From the NCBI RefSeq assembly GCF_000372745.1, contig NZ_KB889697.1, positions 62,001 to 126,000 on the forward strand: a stretch of DNA of 64,000 nt. The letters run 5' to 3'. Position numbers and translations under genes: made by a program. Below are positions 54,233 through 62,566 of this stretch, piece after piece. Each line of letters opens with the position of its first letter. Within the stretch, counting starts at the first letter, position 1. Source of the stretch: Embleya scabrispora DSM 41855 (lineage in GTDB: Bacteria > Actinomycetota > Actinomycetes > Streptomycetales > Streptomycetaceae). Under the pieces are notes generated by a model. That model made no database searches, was not told the origin of the DNA, and saw only the letters and a list, made by a program, of their open reading frames with translations.

Positions 54233-54273
54233 TCGGGTCCGGCCGACTCCGCGTGCCGCGCCCTCGAACCGGC

Positions 54274-54304
54274 GGGCGGACCGGCGACTCGCGCCGGTCC
54301 GCCC
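54274..54304. terminator. Strong bidirectional terminator
   Basis: Perfect 13-bp arms (GGGCGGACCGGCG / CGCCGGTCCGCCC) with a 5-base loop, between the convergent prepilin peptidase and LysM/BTAD genes. Confidence 0.8.
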
Positions 54305-54313
54305 ACCGCCCGC

Positions 54314-57300
54314 TCAGTCGTCCAGCAGGTCGCGCAGCAACTCGACGGTGAGTGGCTCGGGTTCCGCGCCCAGGCCGGCGAGCAAGCCGTCCAACCGGTC
54401 CACGTAGTAGTCCAACTCCGCGCGATCGCCCGTTATATGCGTGGCCCGGAACATCGTGCGATAGAGCATCTGCGACTCGGGGCACACCACCAGACCGACC
54501 GAGCAGGCCCGCTTGGCGGACTGCGGGTCGTGGTTGTCCAGGTGGTAGTCGGCCAGTCGGGCGGCGACGTCGACGATCTCGGCGATCATCTGCTGGCGGA
54601 ACGGCTCGGCCCAGACGTAGCGGCGCGGACCCACCCCGTCGAACGGCGCGTCGCGCACTATGTCCAACGCCCTCGCATAGTCCATCGCCACCTCGTGGCT
54701 CCCGTACAGGCCGGGCGCCACCAATTGGCGGAAACGGAACCAGTCGCACGCGAAGCCCGGCCCGAACGCGTAGCCTCCGCCGCCGACCGCGGCCGGCAGG
54801 TGGCTCGTACCGTCCTGCCCGGTGCCCACCCACCGGCGCAGCTGGCTGATCGCCGAGTTGCGCGCGGTGGCGGTGACACCCAGCGGCCAGACGGCGGCGT
54901 CGAGTTCACTCAGCGGGCGACCCGGGTGCAGCGCGATCCAGGCGGCGAGTTCGGTCAGCCGGGCGCGGCGGCCGTGCTCGACCTCCTCGCCGACGCCGAT
55001 CAAATCGACCTGACCCAGTATCCGAATCTCCGGATAGGTCGGCGCGAAGCCTTCCGACGGTTGCCCGGACGCGGCCGGGGCCTCGGCGGGCAACGCGGCG
55101 ACCGGCGGCGCGACGTCCCAGGTCGAACCCACCTCCTGGGCTTCCGGCACGGCCGCCTCGGGATCCGGCGCAACGACCAGGAACATCCCGGAGTCCTCGG
55201 CGGTGAGGCCCTCCTGCACCTGGCCCGGCGCGCCCCAGTACTCGGCGGACGGCATCTCGACGCCGCCCGCCGCGCTCTCCGCCCGCTTCGGCAGCGCGGA
55301 GCCCGACTCGGTCGTCGCCGGTGCGGTCCGCTCGCGCTCCCGGCCCTGCATCAGGTCGACTTCGTCGTCCGGACCCAATACGTGGACCCCTGGAGCGCCG
55401 AACACGTCGGCGCGCACGCCTCCGTGCCCGTTGGCCGCGTGTGCCGGGTAGGCCGCGTAGCCGCCCTCCGGCGCGTCCTCGACATCCCGCGGCGGGGCTT
55501 GTTCTCCGGTATTGGTCCGGGCGTCGATCGGCACTGCTGTTCCCTCGTCCGGGGCCTCTGCGGCCGCCGCCGGATCCGCCGGGCGCCCGGCTTCCTCGAC
55601 GGATGCGTAAGGGTGGTCCTCGGGATCGTCCACCCCTTCGAGTCCTATTTCGTCGTGCCCGTCGTCCGACACCGACCGCTCGTCGACCAACGGGCCGCGC
55701 ACGGCCGCCTGTTCGACATCGACGGGCGCTCCGAACGCCGGTTCGCCGAGGGTCGAGTCCGCCGGGTCCGCCGCATCGGGCACCGCTGTTCCGGGCGCCG
55801 CCGCCCCGAACGCCGCGTCCTCGGCCTTTACTTCCCGGTGACTCGGTGCGACGACGACGGCTTCCCGAGCGTCCGGCTCGGCGTACACCGCCCCGGTACG
55901 GACCGACCCGTCGACGGTCGGCTCCTCGAAGGATGACGGCACCGGCGCTTCACCGCCATATGGCGGATGCGGGTACGGCGGTTCCGCATACGGCGGTTCG
56001 GCATATGACTGCTCCGGGTACGCGGGCTCCGCGCCGGTCTCGGCAGCGGGTCGCCCGCCGATCGCCGGCTCCGCCGTAGCCGTGGACTCGGAGTACGTCC
56101 GCTGCCCCGCGAGGTCCGTTCCGTCCGAGCCGATCGTCGAGGACTGGAACAGCCGGGGCTCGTGGACATGTTCGGCCGGCTCGGCCTGGTCCGCGTCGTA
56201 GTCGTGCGGGTCGTCGGGCAACCAGGGCAGCGGCAGCGAGCCGGTGTCCTCCGGCGATCCCACGCGCCGCTCGATCCGCTCCGGCGGCGCCAACGGGCGT
56301 CCGGTGACCGGATACACCGCGGCTCCCCAGGAGCCCGAGCCGACCCGGCCGCCCGTATTCGGCGCCGGCGCCGCGAACGCCCGTTCGTCCGGCTCGGGAT
56401 CGGTGGGGTCGGGCTGGTAGTAGCCGGGGGGCGCGTCGACGTCCACGTCGGTCGCGGTGCCGCCGCCCATTCGGGCGGGGCGCTCCATCCCGCCGACCGC
56501 GGACCATGCGGCCGAGGAGATGCTGCCGCCGGCCGCTCCGGCACCCACCTGTACCGGTTCCGGCTCGTGGTCGGGTCGCTGACCCGGGATCAGCACCTCG
56601 TCGGCGGGCACCCCGTCCAGATCCTTGGAGACGGTGAACATGCTCACCAGCGCCTGATACTGGGGGTCTTCGAGGCGCTGCACGTGCACGTCGGTGTTGA
56701 TCCGACTCGGCGTCACCACACCCGGCACGGTGGGCAGTCGGGTCACGCCCAGTCCGCTGAGCCACGGCTCGGAGTGGATCGGCGCGATGATCGCGGCGGC
56801 TGCGCGCGGGTAGGTGTTGGTCAACCGCTGGATGTGCGGCACGTGTGCCTCGGTCAACGGCTCCAGGGACAACACGATCTCCGGCGGCCACGTGTCCGGC
56901 AGGATGCCCTTGGTACGAGCCTGGCGCGGCGAGGTCAACTTGGCGTCGTCGAGCAGCCCGACCACCTCGTCGGACCAGGTCGCCAGTCGGCCGAGGGCCT
57001 CGTCCAGCGAGTAGGCGTAGCGCAGTTGTTGGCGGCCCTCGCGTTCGACGTCGCGCAGTTCGCGGCCGAAGCCGACCACCGTCACGCACAGATCGTCGCT
57101 CCACACGTTGGACAGCAGCTCGACCGCCAGCGCGCGCAGCACCGCGAGGTTGTCCTCGCCGGAGCCATCGGTGAGACCGACCACGCCGAGCGACTCGAGA
57201 TCGATCAACAGCTGTCGGCCGTCGTCGGTTTCGCCCAGTACCGCGAGTGCGGGATAGGGCGCCGGCACGTTGGCCGCCGCGCTGGTGTGCAGCAACTCGG

Positions 57301-58975
57301 CGTCCGCCGGGCAGGTCCAGTGCATGTGGTCGCCGTGCACCGCCTCGAAGGGATACAGCGGCGGAGACGGCGCGGCCAGATGCAGTTCGAGCCGACGGTC
57401 GGTCAGCTGCACCGAATCGATCAACGGCAGGGTTCGCCCGGTGTCCGACATCCGGGCGCACAGCGTCCGGAGCGTGCGGTCGAACAGGTCCAGCGCGTCC
57501 GGCGTCTCGGTCGCGCGCAGCTGTTGTTCGAGGTCGGCGGCCGCCGGCGCGGGCATCGCGATCCGGCGGCCGTCCCGGCGTACCGACTGCTGGAGCCGGC
57601 GGCGCACCAGCAGTGCGCCCAGCACCGCTGCCGCGCCCACCGCTCCCAGCGCGATGGCACCGATCGGCACCGAACGCTCGTCGCCGCCCGTGCTCGGCGC
57701 CTCGGCTCGGCTGCCGGTGGGATTGGTGTTCTCGGTCTTCTGCTTCGGCGCCTCGCTCGACTCGGCGGGGGCGCTCGGCGCGGTGATCGGGTCCTGCTTG
57801 GCGATCTGCGGCGGGGTCTCGACGAACGGCTTGGGCTGCTGGGCGGGCGGTTGTTGCTGCGGTGTCTGCGGCTGCTGTGGCGCCTGCTGCCCAGCGGGGT
57901 CCTGTTGCGGAAGCCGGGGCGGTTGCTGCTGCGGCTGCTGTTGGGTCTCGGCGCCGCCGGCTCCCGGGATGGACAACGTCCAGCCGGGTTCGATCGCATT
58001 CGGGTCGGTCAGGGTCGAACCGCTCGGCTGCGGCTTGTCCTTGTTGGCGGCGAAGATCTCCGGGTAGCGGTCGCCGTCGCCGAGCAGTTCCTCGGCGATG
58101 TCCGACAGGGTGTCGCCGGGCTTGACCGTGACCGTCTGCGGCAACGCCTTCTTGTCGTCGCGCTGGTCCCCCGGCCCGGTCTCGGGCGCGTGAGCGGCCT
58201 TGACCTCGGCGGGTGGCGCCGCATTCGCGGGCAGTGCGAGCACCCAGCCCACCTCGACGTAATCCGCCGAATCGAACGGCTGGCCGTTCGCCATCACCTT
58301 GCCGTCGTTGAGCTTGGCGATCTCCGTCCACCGCTTGCCGTCGCCCAGCCGCTCCTCGGCGATCGTCCACAACGAATCACCACGCTGGACCGTATGCGTG
58401 GGCCCGGCAGCGGGCCCGGGATCCTGCACCCGGACCGGGATTTCCTGCTCCACGACCCGGCTGGGCGCACTTGCGACGCTGTCCGCCAACTGCGGAGCGG
58501 CCTGTGCCTGTCCCGCCGCCAACGCGGTACCGGTGGGCAACAGCAGCATGATGCCGCCAATCAGCGCGCCGGCCGCCTTCTGGCTCCAGCCCAGACCGCG
58601 AATCCGCGGTGCGGACAACCCCCGCACCTGGGCGGGGATTTCCACCACGACGGAGATGGCGAAGCACAACCACGCGATCCACGCGATGATCGCGAGTGCC
58701 GCGATGAACCCGCTCCCGTCGTCGGGCGCGGTCAAGATCTTGGTGACCTCGTCCAGTGCGGGTAGTCGATGCGGCAACAGGGTCGTGGTGGCCACGACGA
58801 GCAGCGCCGGCAGGCCGATCAGCAGGGCGAGCAGCACGGCGAGGCTGAGCAGGCCGCGCACGAGGTCGAAGAGGAAGCGGCCGAGTCCGCGGCGCCTGCC
58901 CCGGTCGTCACGGCTGCGAGCGTGCGCCCCGGGACCGGAACCGGCGCCGGGACGAGGGCCTTGGGTAACGGTCAC
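54314..58975 (-). CDS. Giant membrane protein with two LysM domains and a C-terminal BTAD
   Basis: 1553 residues. Three hydrophobic segments lie in the first 170 residues. Two LysM peptidoglycan-binding domains follow: HTVQRGDSLWTIAEERLGDG (about 195) and VTVKPGDTLSDIAEELLGDG (about 275). After a Gln/Pro linker comes a membrane segment (IALGAVGAAAVLGALLV, about 440). A long cytosolic part of ATPase-like alpha/beta character (about 480-830) precedes an acidic, disordered region with PPYAEPPYPH repeats (about 870-1300). The C-terminal BTAD (about 1315-1510, EIRILGQVDLIGVGEEVEHG) lacks the usual DNA-binding winged helix in full form. It overlaps the TadG-like stop (GTGA) and ends the Tad operon, possibly linking cell-wall state to regulation. 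Confidence 0.75.
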   Translation of the reverse strand: MTVTQGPRPGAGSGPGAHARSRDDRGRRRGLGRFLFDLVRGLLSLAVLLALLIGLPALLVVATTTLLPHRLPALDEVTKILTAPDDGSGFIAALAIIAWIAWLCFAISVVVEIPAQVRGLSAPRIRGLGWSQKAAGALIGGIMLLLPTGTALAAGQAQAAPQLADSVASAPSRVVEQEIPVRVQDPGPAAGPTHTVQRGDSLWTIAEERLGDGKRWTEIAKLNDGKVMANGQPFDSADYVEVGWVLALPANAAPPAEVKAAHAPETGPGDQRDDKKALPQTVTVKPGDTLSDIAEELLGDGDRYPEIFAANKDKPQPSGSTLTDPNAIEPGWTLSIPGAGGAETQQQPQQQPPRLPQQDPAGQQAPQQPQTPQQQPPAQQPKPFVETPPQIAKQDPITAPSAPAESSEAPKQKTENTNPTGSRAEAPSTGGDERSVPIGAIALGAVGAAAVLGALLVRRRLQQSVRRDGRRIAMPAPAAADLEQQLRATETPDALDLFDRTLRTLCARMSDTGRTLPLIDSVQLTDRRLELHLAAPSPPLYPFEAVHGDHMHWTCPADAELLHTSAAANVPAPYPALAVLGETDDGRQLLIDLESLGVVGLTDGSGEDNLAVLRALAVELLSNVWSDDLCVTVVGFGRELRDVEREGRQQLRYAYSLDEALGRLATWSDEVVGLLDDAKLTSPRQARTKGILPDTWPPEIVLSLEPLTEAHVPHIQRLTNTYPRAAAAIIAPIHSEPWLSGLGVTRLPTVPGVVTPSRINTDVHVQRLEDPQYQALVSMFTVSKDLDGVPADEVLIPGQRPDHEPEPVQVGAGAAGGSISSAAWSAVGGMERPARMGGGTATDVDVDAPPGYYQPDPTDPEPDERAFAAPAPNTGGRVGSGSWGAAVYPVTGRPLAPPERIERRVGSPEDTGSLPLPWLPDDPHDYDADQAEPAEHVHEPRLFQSSTIGSDGTDLAGQRTYSESTATAEPAIGGRPAAETGAEPAYPEQSYAEPPYAEPPYPHPPYGGEAPVPSSFEEPTVDGSVRTGAVYAEPDAREAVVVAPSHREVKAEDAAFGAAAPGTAVPDAADPADSTLGEPAFGAPVDVEQAAVRGPLVDERSVSDDGHDEIGLEGVDDPEDHPYASVEEAGRPADPAAAAEAPDEGTAVPIDARTNTGEQAPPRDVEDAPEGGYAAYPAHAANGHGGVRADVFGAPGVHVLGPDDEVDLMQGRERERTAPATTESGSALPKRAESAAGGVEMPSAEYWGAPGQVQEGLTAEDSGMFLVVAPDPEAAVPEAQEVGSTWDVAPPVAALPAEAPAASGQPSEGFAPTYPEIRILGQVDLIGVGEEVEHGRRARLTELAAWIALHPGRPLSELDAAVWPLGVTATARNSAISQLRRWVGTGQDGTSHLPAAVGGGGYAFGPGFACDWFRFRQLVAPGLYGSHEVAMDYARALDIVRDAPFDGVGPRRYVWAEPFRQQMIAEIVDVAARLADYHLDNHDPQSAKRACSVGLVVCPESQMLYRTMFRATHITGDRAELDYYVDRLDGLLAGLGAEPEPLTVELLRDLLDD

Positions 58976-59448
58976 GGTGCGTCCTCCGGGGCTTGGATCC
59001 CATGGACGAGCCCGGCACGGGCATGGCCTTTGACGGTGACGGTGGAAACGCCGAAGAAGGCGGCCACCTTGGTGTTGTACTTGAGGGTCACGGAGACTTC
59101 GATGCTGCGGCCGTCGGGGGCGACGCTGACTTGTGGTAGGGGTTCCACCGCCGTTCCGGCGAGGTAGTCGAGCGCTGCCTTCTCGGCCCGTTCCTTGGGC
59201 ACCACGATCGCCGTCCCCGGAATGGCCTTGGTGGGGTCGATCGCCTGCCCGGCGGCGCGGGCGGCCTCCTGTGCGAAGGCATCGGCCTTGGAGTCCGTAC
59301 GCAATTTGCCGCCGCCGTCGATCACCAACCCGACGAGCAGAATGATCACCGCCATCATGATCGCGAGCATGATGGCGAGCGATCCCCGGTCCCGGGGGTC
59401 GGCGACGAGGCCCTTGTCCTGCGCGGGCGTTCGCCCCACGGTCGTCAC
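58972..59448 (-). CDS. TadG-like pilus assembly protein
   Basis: A 158-residue protein with a short basic start, then DRGSLAIMLAIMMAVIILLV, the membrane segment of TadE/TadG proteins, followed by GLVIDGGGKLRTDSKADAFA, the usual TadG continuation. The extracytoplasmic part has AALDYLAGT and alternating beta character. It is shorter than many TadG proteins and has no vWA domain. The GTG at 59448 overlaps the preceding TGA (GTGA). Confidence 0.72.
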   Translation of the reverse strand: MTTVGRTPAQDKGLVADPRDRGSLAIMLAIMMAVIILLVGLVIDGGGKLRTDSKADAFAQEAARAAGQAIDPTKAIPGTAIVVPKERAEKAALDYLAGTAVEPLPQVSVAPDGRSIEVSVTLKYNTKVAAFFGVSTVTVKGHARAGLVHGIQAPEDAP

Positions 59449-59903
59449 CCCGGCGACCTCTCCCGGTAGGTGTCGATCACGGAGGTGAAGGTGCCCTGCA
59501 TCGTCTTCGAGCCGGGAATACCCGGGAAGGCGACATCGGAGAGCGACACCTTGCACGTGACCGTCACGGTGACGGTGGCCGCCGTGCCGACATCGGCCTC
59601 GAAGCCCCTGGCATCGACGGTGGTCTGCGGATCACAACCGATCCCGTCCTGGTCCAGGGACCGCTTCACGGCCGCATCGGCTGCTCCCCTGGCGCTGGTC
59701 GCATCACGCGCGATCGACGCCTCCCGTGCCCCCGCCTTCGCCGCCGCATCGACCCCGTTGCCGGCCAGTGTGGTTCGCCCGAACGCGATGATCAGACACA
59801 GGAAAGCGATCAACACGGGCGCGAGTACCGCTGCCTCCAGGGCGAACGACCCCTCGTCCGCCTGCGGCCTCCCCCTGTCCACCCTCGTCCCCCAGATCCT
59901 CAT
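59445..59903 (-). CDS. TadE-like pseudopilin with Glu+5
   Basis: A 152-residue protein. Residues about 17-40 read DEGSFALEAAVLAPVLIAFL, giving a prepilin-like site G/SFALE with Glu at +5. The secreted part is a beta-rich domain with a Cys pair (GIGCDPQTTV; VTVTCKVSLSD). The ATG at 59903 overlaps the stop of the previous TadE-like gene (ATGA). It is likely a minor pilin processed by the prepilin peptidase. Confidence 0.75.
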   Translation of the reverse strand: MRIWGTRVDRGRPQADEGSFALEAAVLAPVLIAFLCLIIAFGRTTLAGNGVDAAAKAGAREASIARDATSARGAADAAVKRSLDQDGIGCDPQTTVDARGFEADVGTAATVTVTVTCKVSLSDVAFPGIPGSKTMQGTFTSVIDTYRERSPG

Positions 59904-60340
59904 CGGCCCGCTGTCGTCCACCGCTCGACGACGCCGTCCGCGTGCTGCGTGATGGTCAGACTCCCGATGCCGGGCACGATCGACAACGATGTGCCCTGGA
60001 CGGTCACCTTGAGCCGCCTGTCGTCGCGCTCCGGAATCACCTTCAGGTCTTTGAGCATTCCCCCACTGAGGTCCTTCGCCACATCCCGGCTGCGCTGTTC
60101 CGCGGCTCGGACGTTGCCGTCCTTCCGCCGCCCCTCCTCGACGCCCTCCTTGGCCGCCTGCATCGCGACTTCGCGGGCGTACCACCACAGGCAGCCCTGG
60201 ATCACCGCGAGCAGCACGAGGATGAACACCGGGAAGATGATCGCCATGGTGATGGACATGCCACCGCGATCCGGGCCGCCTGCCTTGCGCAGGCGGCGCC
60301 GGATCGCGTCGACGAGAGTGTCGAGTGGCACCTTGTTCAC
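59900..60340 (-). CDS. TadE-like protein without Glu+5
   Basis: A 146-residue protein with a basic N-terminus of 27 residues and the segment RGGMSITMAIIFPVFILVLL, clearly TadE-like. At the position of the canonical Glu it has Met (G/MSITM), so processing or assembly may differ from its partner at 59445. The exported domain has EGVEEGRRKDGNVRAAEQRS and a beta-rich C-terminus. GTG start at 60340; 33 bases separate it from the pilin gene. Confidence 0.72.
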   Translation of the reverse strand: MNKVPLDTLVDAIRRRLRKAGGPDRGGMSITMAIIFPVFILVLLAVIQGCLWWYAREVAMQAAKEGVEEGRRKDGNVRAAEQRSRDVAKDLSGGMLKDLKVIPERDDRRLKVTVQGTSLSIVPGIGSLTITQHADGVVERWTTAGR

Positions 60341-60373
60341 GAGAACGGGTCCGAATCCTGGGGCGTCGAATCT

Positions 60374-60673
60374 CTAGGCGTTCGGCGCGGGCGCCTTGTA
60401 GTCCTTGTCGGAGTCCTTCAGGTTCTTCTGGTACTTCTGGTACATGGCGTAGATGACCGCCGCGATGCTGACCGCGGCGACGATGAGCACCGCGACGATG
60501 ATCGCCGTCTCGATGCTGACCGCGCCGTGGTCGCGCTCCTTGCGCAACCGCCGGTAGCGGTCGACCACACCGCCCGTGACGATCAGCACGAAGGCGATCG
60601 GGGCCGGGGCCAGCCTGTGTACGGCGGTTTCCACGCGATCGAGCACCGCGGGGGACGAGGAACCGGTTTGCAT
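60374..60673 (-). CDS. Flp-type pilin with an unusually long leader
   Basis: A 99-residue protein. Residues 51-80 form the pilin helix; the junction RKERDHG/AVSIETAIIV has Gly at -1 and Glu at +5, the type IV prepilin signature. The tail is short, Lys-rich and ends in Pro/Asn. The preceding 50 residues are longer than a usual Flp leader (about 15-25) and contain their own hydrophobic stretch (APIAFVLIVTGGVV). The start ATG at 60673 has GGAAGGAG eight bases upstream, the best ribosome site in this operon, as expected for a major pilin. Confidence 0.75.
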   Translation of the reverse strand: MQTGSSSPAVLDRVETAVHRLAPAPIAFVLIVTGGVVDRYRRLRKERDHGAVSIETAIIVAVLIVAAVSIAAVIYAMYQKYQKNLKDSDKDYKAPAPNA

Positions 60674-60717
60674 TGCCTGTACTCCTTCCGGAGAACGGCT
60701 CGGGGTCCGAAGGTCGT

Positions 60718-61599
60718 TCATACCGAGAAAATCCGGGATATTGCCGGGAATCCGAGGAGGATTCCCATGATCACCACGAGCATCGTCCCCGGAACGGTGA
60801 GCCGTTCCGAGTCCGCGTTCGCCTGTTCGTGTTCGTTTGCGAGCAGTTCGATGCGCAGGGACTGTGATCGCGCCCGCAATGTGCCGTATACGGCAGCGCC
60901 TTCGGTGCCCGCCATCTCGATGATGTCCGCCACATCCGCGAGTTCCGGCAGGTCCAGGTCCTTGGCCAGGTCGCGCAGGCCGTCCCAGGGGTCCGCGCCG
61001 CTCACCCGGGCCCGCGCCAACGCGTCCTGGATCCGCACGAACGCCCAACCGTCCCCCACGGCCGCGGCCCGTTCCAGCGCCTCCGCCGGCCCCGCGTCGC
61101 CGGCGCGGCCGAGCGCGACCAGGTCCAGGTAGGCGGCGGCCGCGTGCTGGAACTCGGTCCGGGCCGCCTTGGCCTGGTCGCGCAGCGCGAAGTCGGGGAT
61201 GACCCACATCCCGGCCGCCACCGCCAGGGACAGGAACAGCGGTACGTAGAAGGCCACGCCGATTCCGGTGGCCACCAGGACCGCGGAGAGCATCGCCGGC
61301 AACAGCAGGCCGAGCAGGGCCAACAACGCCTTGGTGCGCACGAATTGCGCGACCGTCTCACCGACCAGGTCCAGTTCGCGGTGCGGGACCCGAAAGCCCG
61401 GGATGCGGCGGGCCAGCGTGACGAGTTGGTCGTCGTACTTGCTGCCGGTCTGCTCGATGCGCCGCTTGGGCGTGCCGGAGAGCCGGTGCAGCGCGTTGCC
61501 CAGGTCCGGCGGCGCCGGCCACAACTCGCGCACGAGCAGCGCGACGCCGGCGCCCAGGACACAGCCGCTGACGATCATCTCGGGTGGGATCACGACCAC
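60718..61599 (-). CDS. tadC: TadC-like inner-membrane platform protein
   Basis: A 293-residue T2SSF-domain protein. Hydrophobic segments lie near the start, at about 90-140 (LLALLGLLLPAMLSAVLVAT; FYVPLFLSLAVAAGMWVIPD) and at the C-terminus (GTMLVVIMGILLGFPAISRI). The cytosolic F-domain has EFQHAAAAYLDLVALGRAGD and ADIIEMAGTEGAAVYGTLRA, as in TadC. It pairs with TadB to anchor the TadA motor. The start is at 61599 (GTG) or 61593 (GTG forming a GTGA overlap with the TadB stop). Confidence 0.82.
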   Translation of the reverse strand: MVVIPPEMIVSGCVLGAGVALLVRELWPAPPDLGNALHRLSGTPKRRIEQTGSKYDDQLVTLARRIPGFRVPHRELDLVGETVAQFVRTKALLALLGLLLPAMLSAVLVATGIGVAFYVPLFLSLAVAAGMWVIPDFALRDQAKAARTEFQHAAAAYLDLVALGRAGDAGPAEALERAAAVGDGWAFVRIQDALARARVSGADPWDGLRDLAKDLDLPELADVADIIEMAGTEGAAVYGTLRARSQSLRIELLANEHEQANADSERLTVPGTMLVVIMGILLGFPAISRIFSV

Positions 61600-62561
61600 T
61601 CACCCCGCAACACGGGAGCGCTGTGCACGCCTTCCGCCTGTTGTGCGTCCACCGCTTTCGCCGCCTTGACGACACTGCGCGCGTCGGCGACCAGGAACCG
61701 CGGCTTGACGCGGTCCGTGGCCAGCGATCGCATCCACATCAGCGTGCCGACATAGGCCATCGCCAGGAGCAGCAGGACCAGTTGCCCGGCCACGGTCCCG
61801 TACGGTTCCGCGTAGCTGCGGTTGATCACCACGACCAGGGCGGTCACGCCGAGTGTGATGTAGGTGATCCAGCGCACGGCGATCCGGGCGCCGGCCCGGT
61901 CCGCCTCGATCGCGCGACGCTGGCGCACCTCTTCGCGCACCGTGCCGGCCAGGTCCTTGAGCGCCATCGCCAGGCCGGGTCCGCGGTCCGCGGAGCGCAG
62001 GATGAGCGCCGCCGCGATCTTGTCCGCCGTGGCATCGCCCAGGTCGGCGGCGAATGCCCGTAACGCCTCGTCCGGACGCCATCGCGACTGCAACCGGCTG
62101 ACCAGGTCGCCGACTTCCTCGACGATCGGCTCCGGGCAGGTCGCGCGTGAGGTGAGGATCGCGTTCTCCAGACCGGCGCCCAGCTCGATCAGGTCGGCGA
62201 TCCGCCGGGTCCACTCGGCGAGCGCGTCCAGCCGGTTGATGACGGTGCGGTCGCTCTTGGTCGGCGCGAGCAGCCAGGGCAGGCCGGTGAAGGCGACGAT
62301 CACCAGGAGACCGGCCATCAGAAAGCCGGTGAACAACCAGACCAGGGCGGCCACCACGAGCCCGATGCCCAGGCGCACCCGCCGCGCGGTGCGTTGCCGG
62401 GCGCTCACCGGACCCGACCGCATCCGCCGCACGGCCAACTCCAGCCGTCCGGGCGGCTTGGGCGTGGGATCGTCGTACGTGCCGACGAGTCCGACGACCA
62501 AGCCGATCAGGCCGCCCACCAACAGGCACCCGCACACCGCGACCAACAGCGCGTCACCCAT
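61590..62561 (-). CDS. tadB: TadB-like inner-membrane platform protein
   Basis: A 323-residue T2SSF-domain protein with an N-terminal hydrophobic segment (VCGCLLVGGLIGLVVGLVG), a double segment at about 90-130 (GLVVAALVWLFTGFLMAGLL) and C-terminal ones (VAGQLVLLLLAMAYVGTLMW). The F-domain includes WTRRIADLIELGAGLENAIL and ALILRSADRGPGLAMALKDL. ATG at 62561 is preferred; an in-frame GTG at 62570 would give a GTGA overlap with the TadA stop. Confidence 0.82.
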   Translation of the reverse strand: MGDALLVAVCGCLLVGGLIGLVVGLVGTYDDPTPKPPGRLELAVRRMRSGPVSARQRTARRVRLGIGLVVAALVWLFTGFLMAGLLVIVAFTGLPWLLAPTKSDRTVINRLDALAEWTRRIADLIELGAGLENAILTSRATCPEPIVEEVGDLVSRLQSRWRPDEALRAFAADLGDATADKIAAALILRSADRGPGLAMALKDLAGTVREEVRQRRAIEADRAGARIAVRWITYITLGVTALVVVINRSYAEPYGTVAGQLVLLLLAMAYVGTLMWMRSLATDRVKPRFLVADARSVVKAAKAVDAQQAEGVHSAPVLRGEWS

Positions 62562-62566
62562 GTGCG

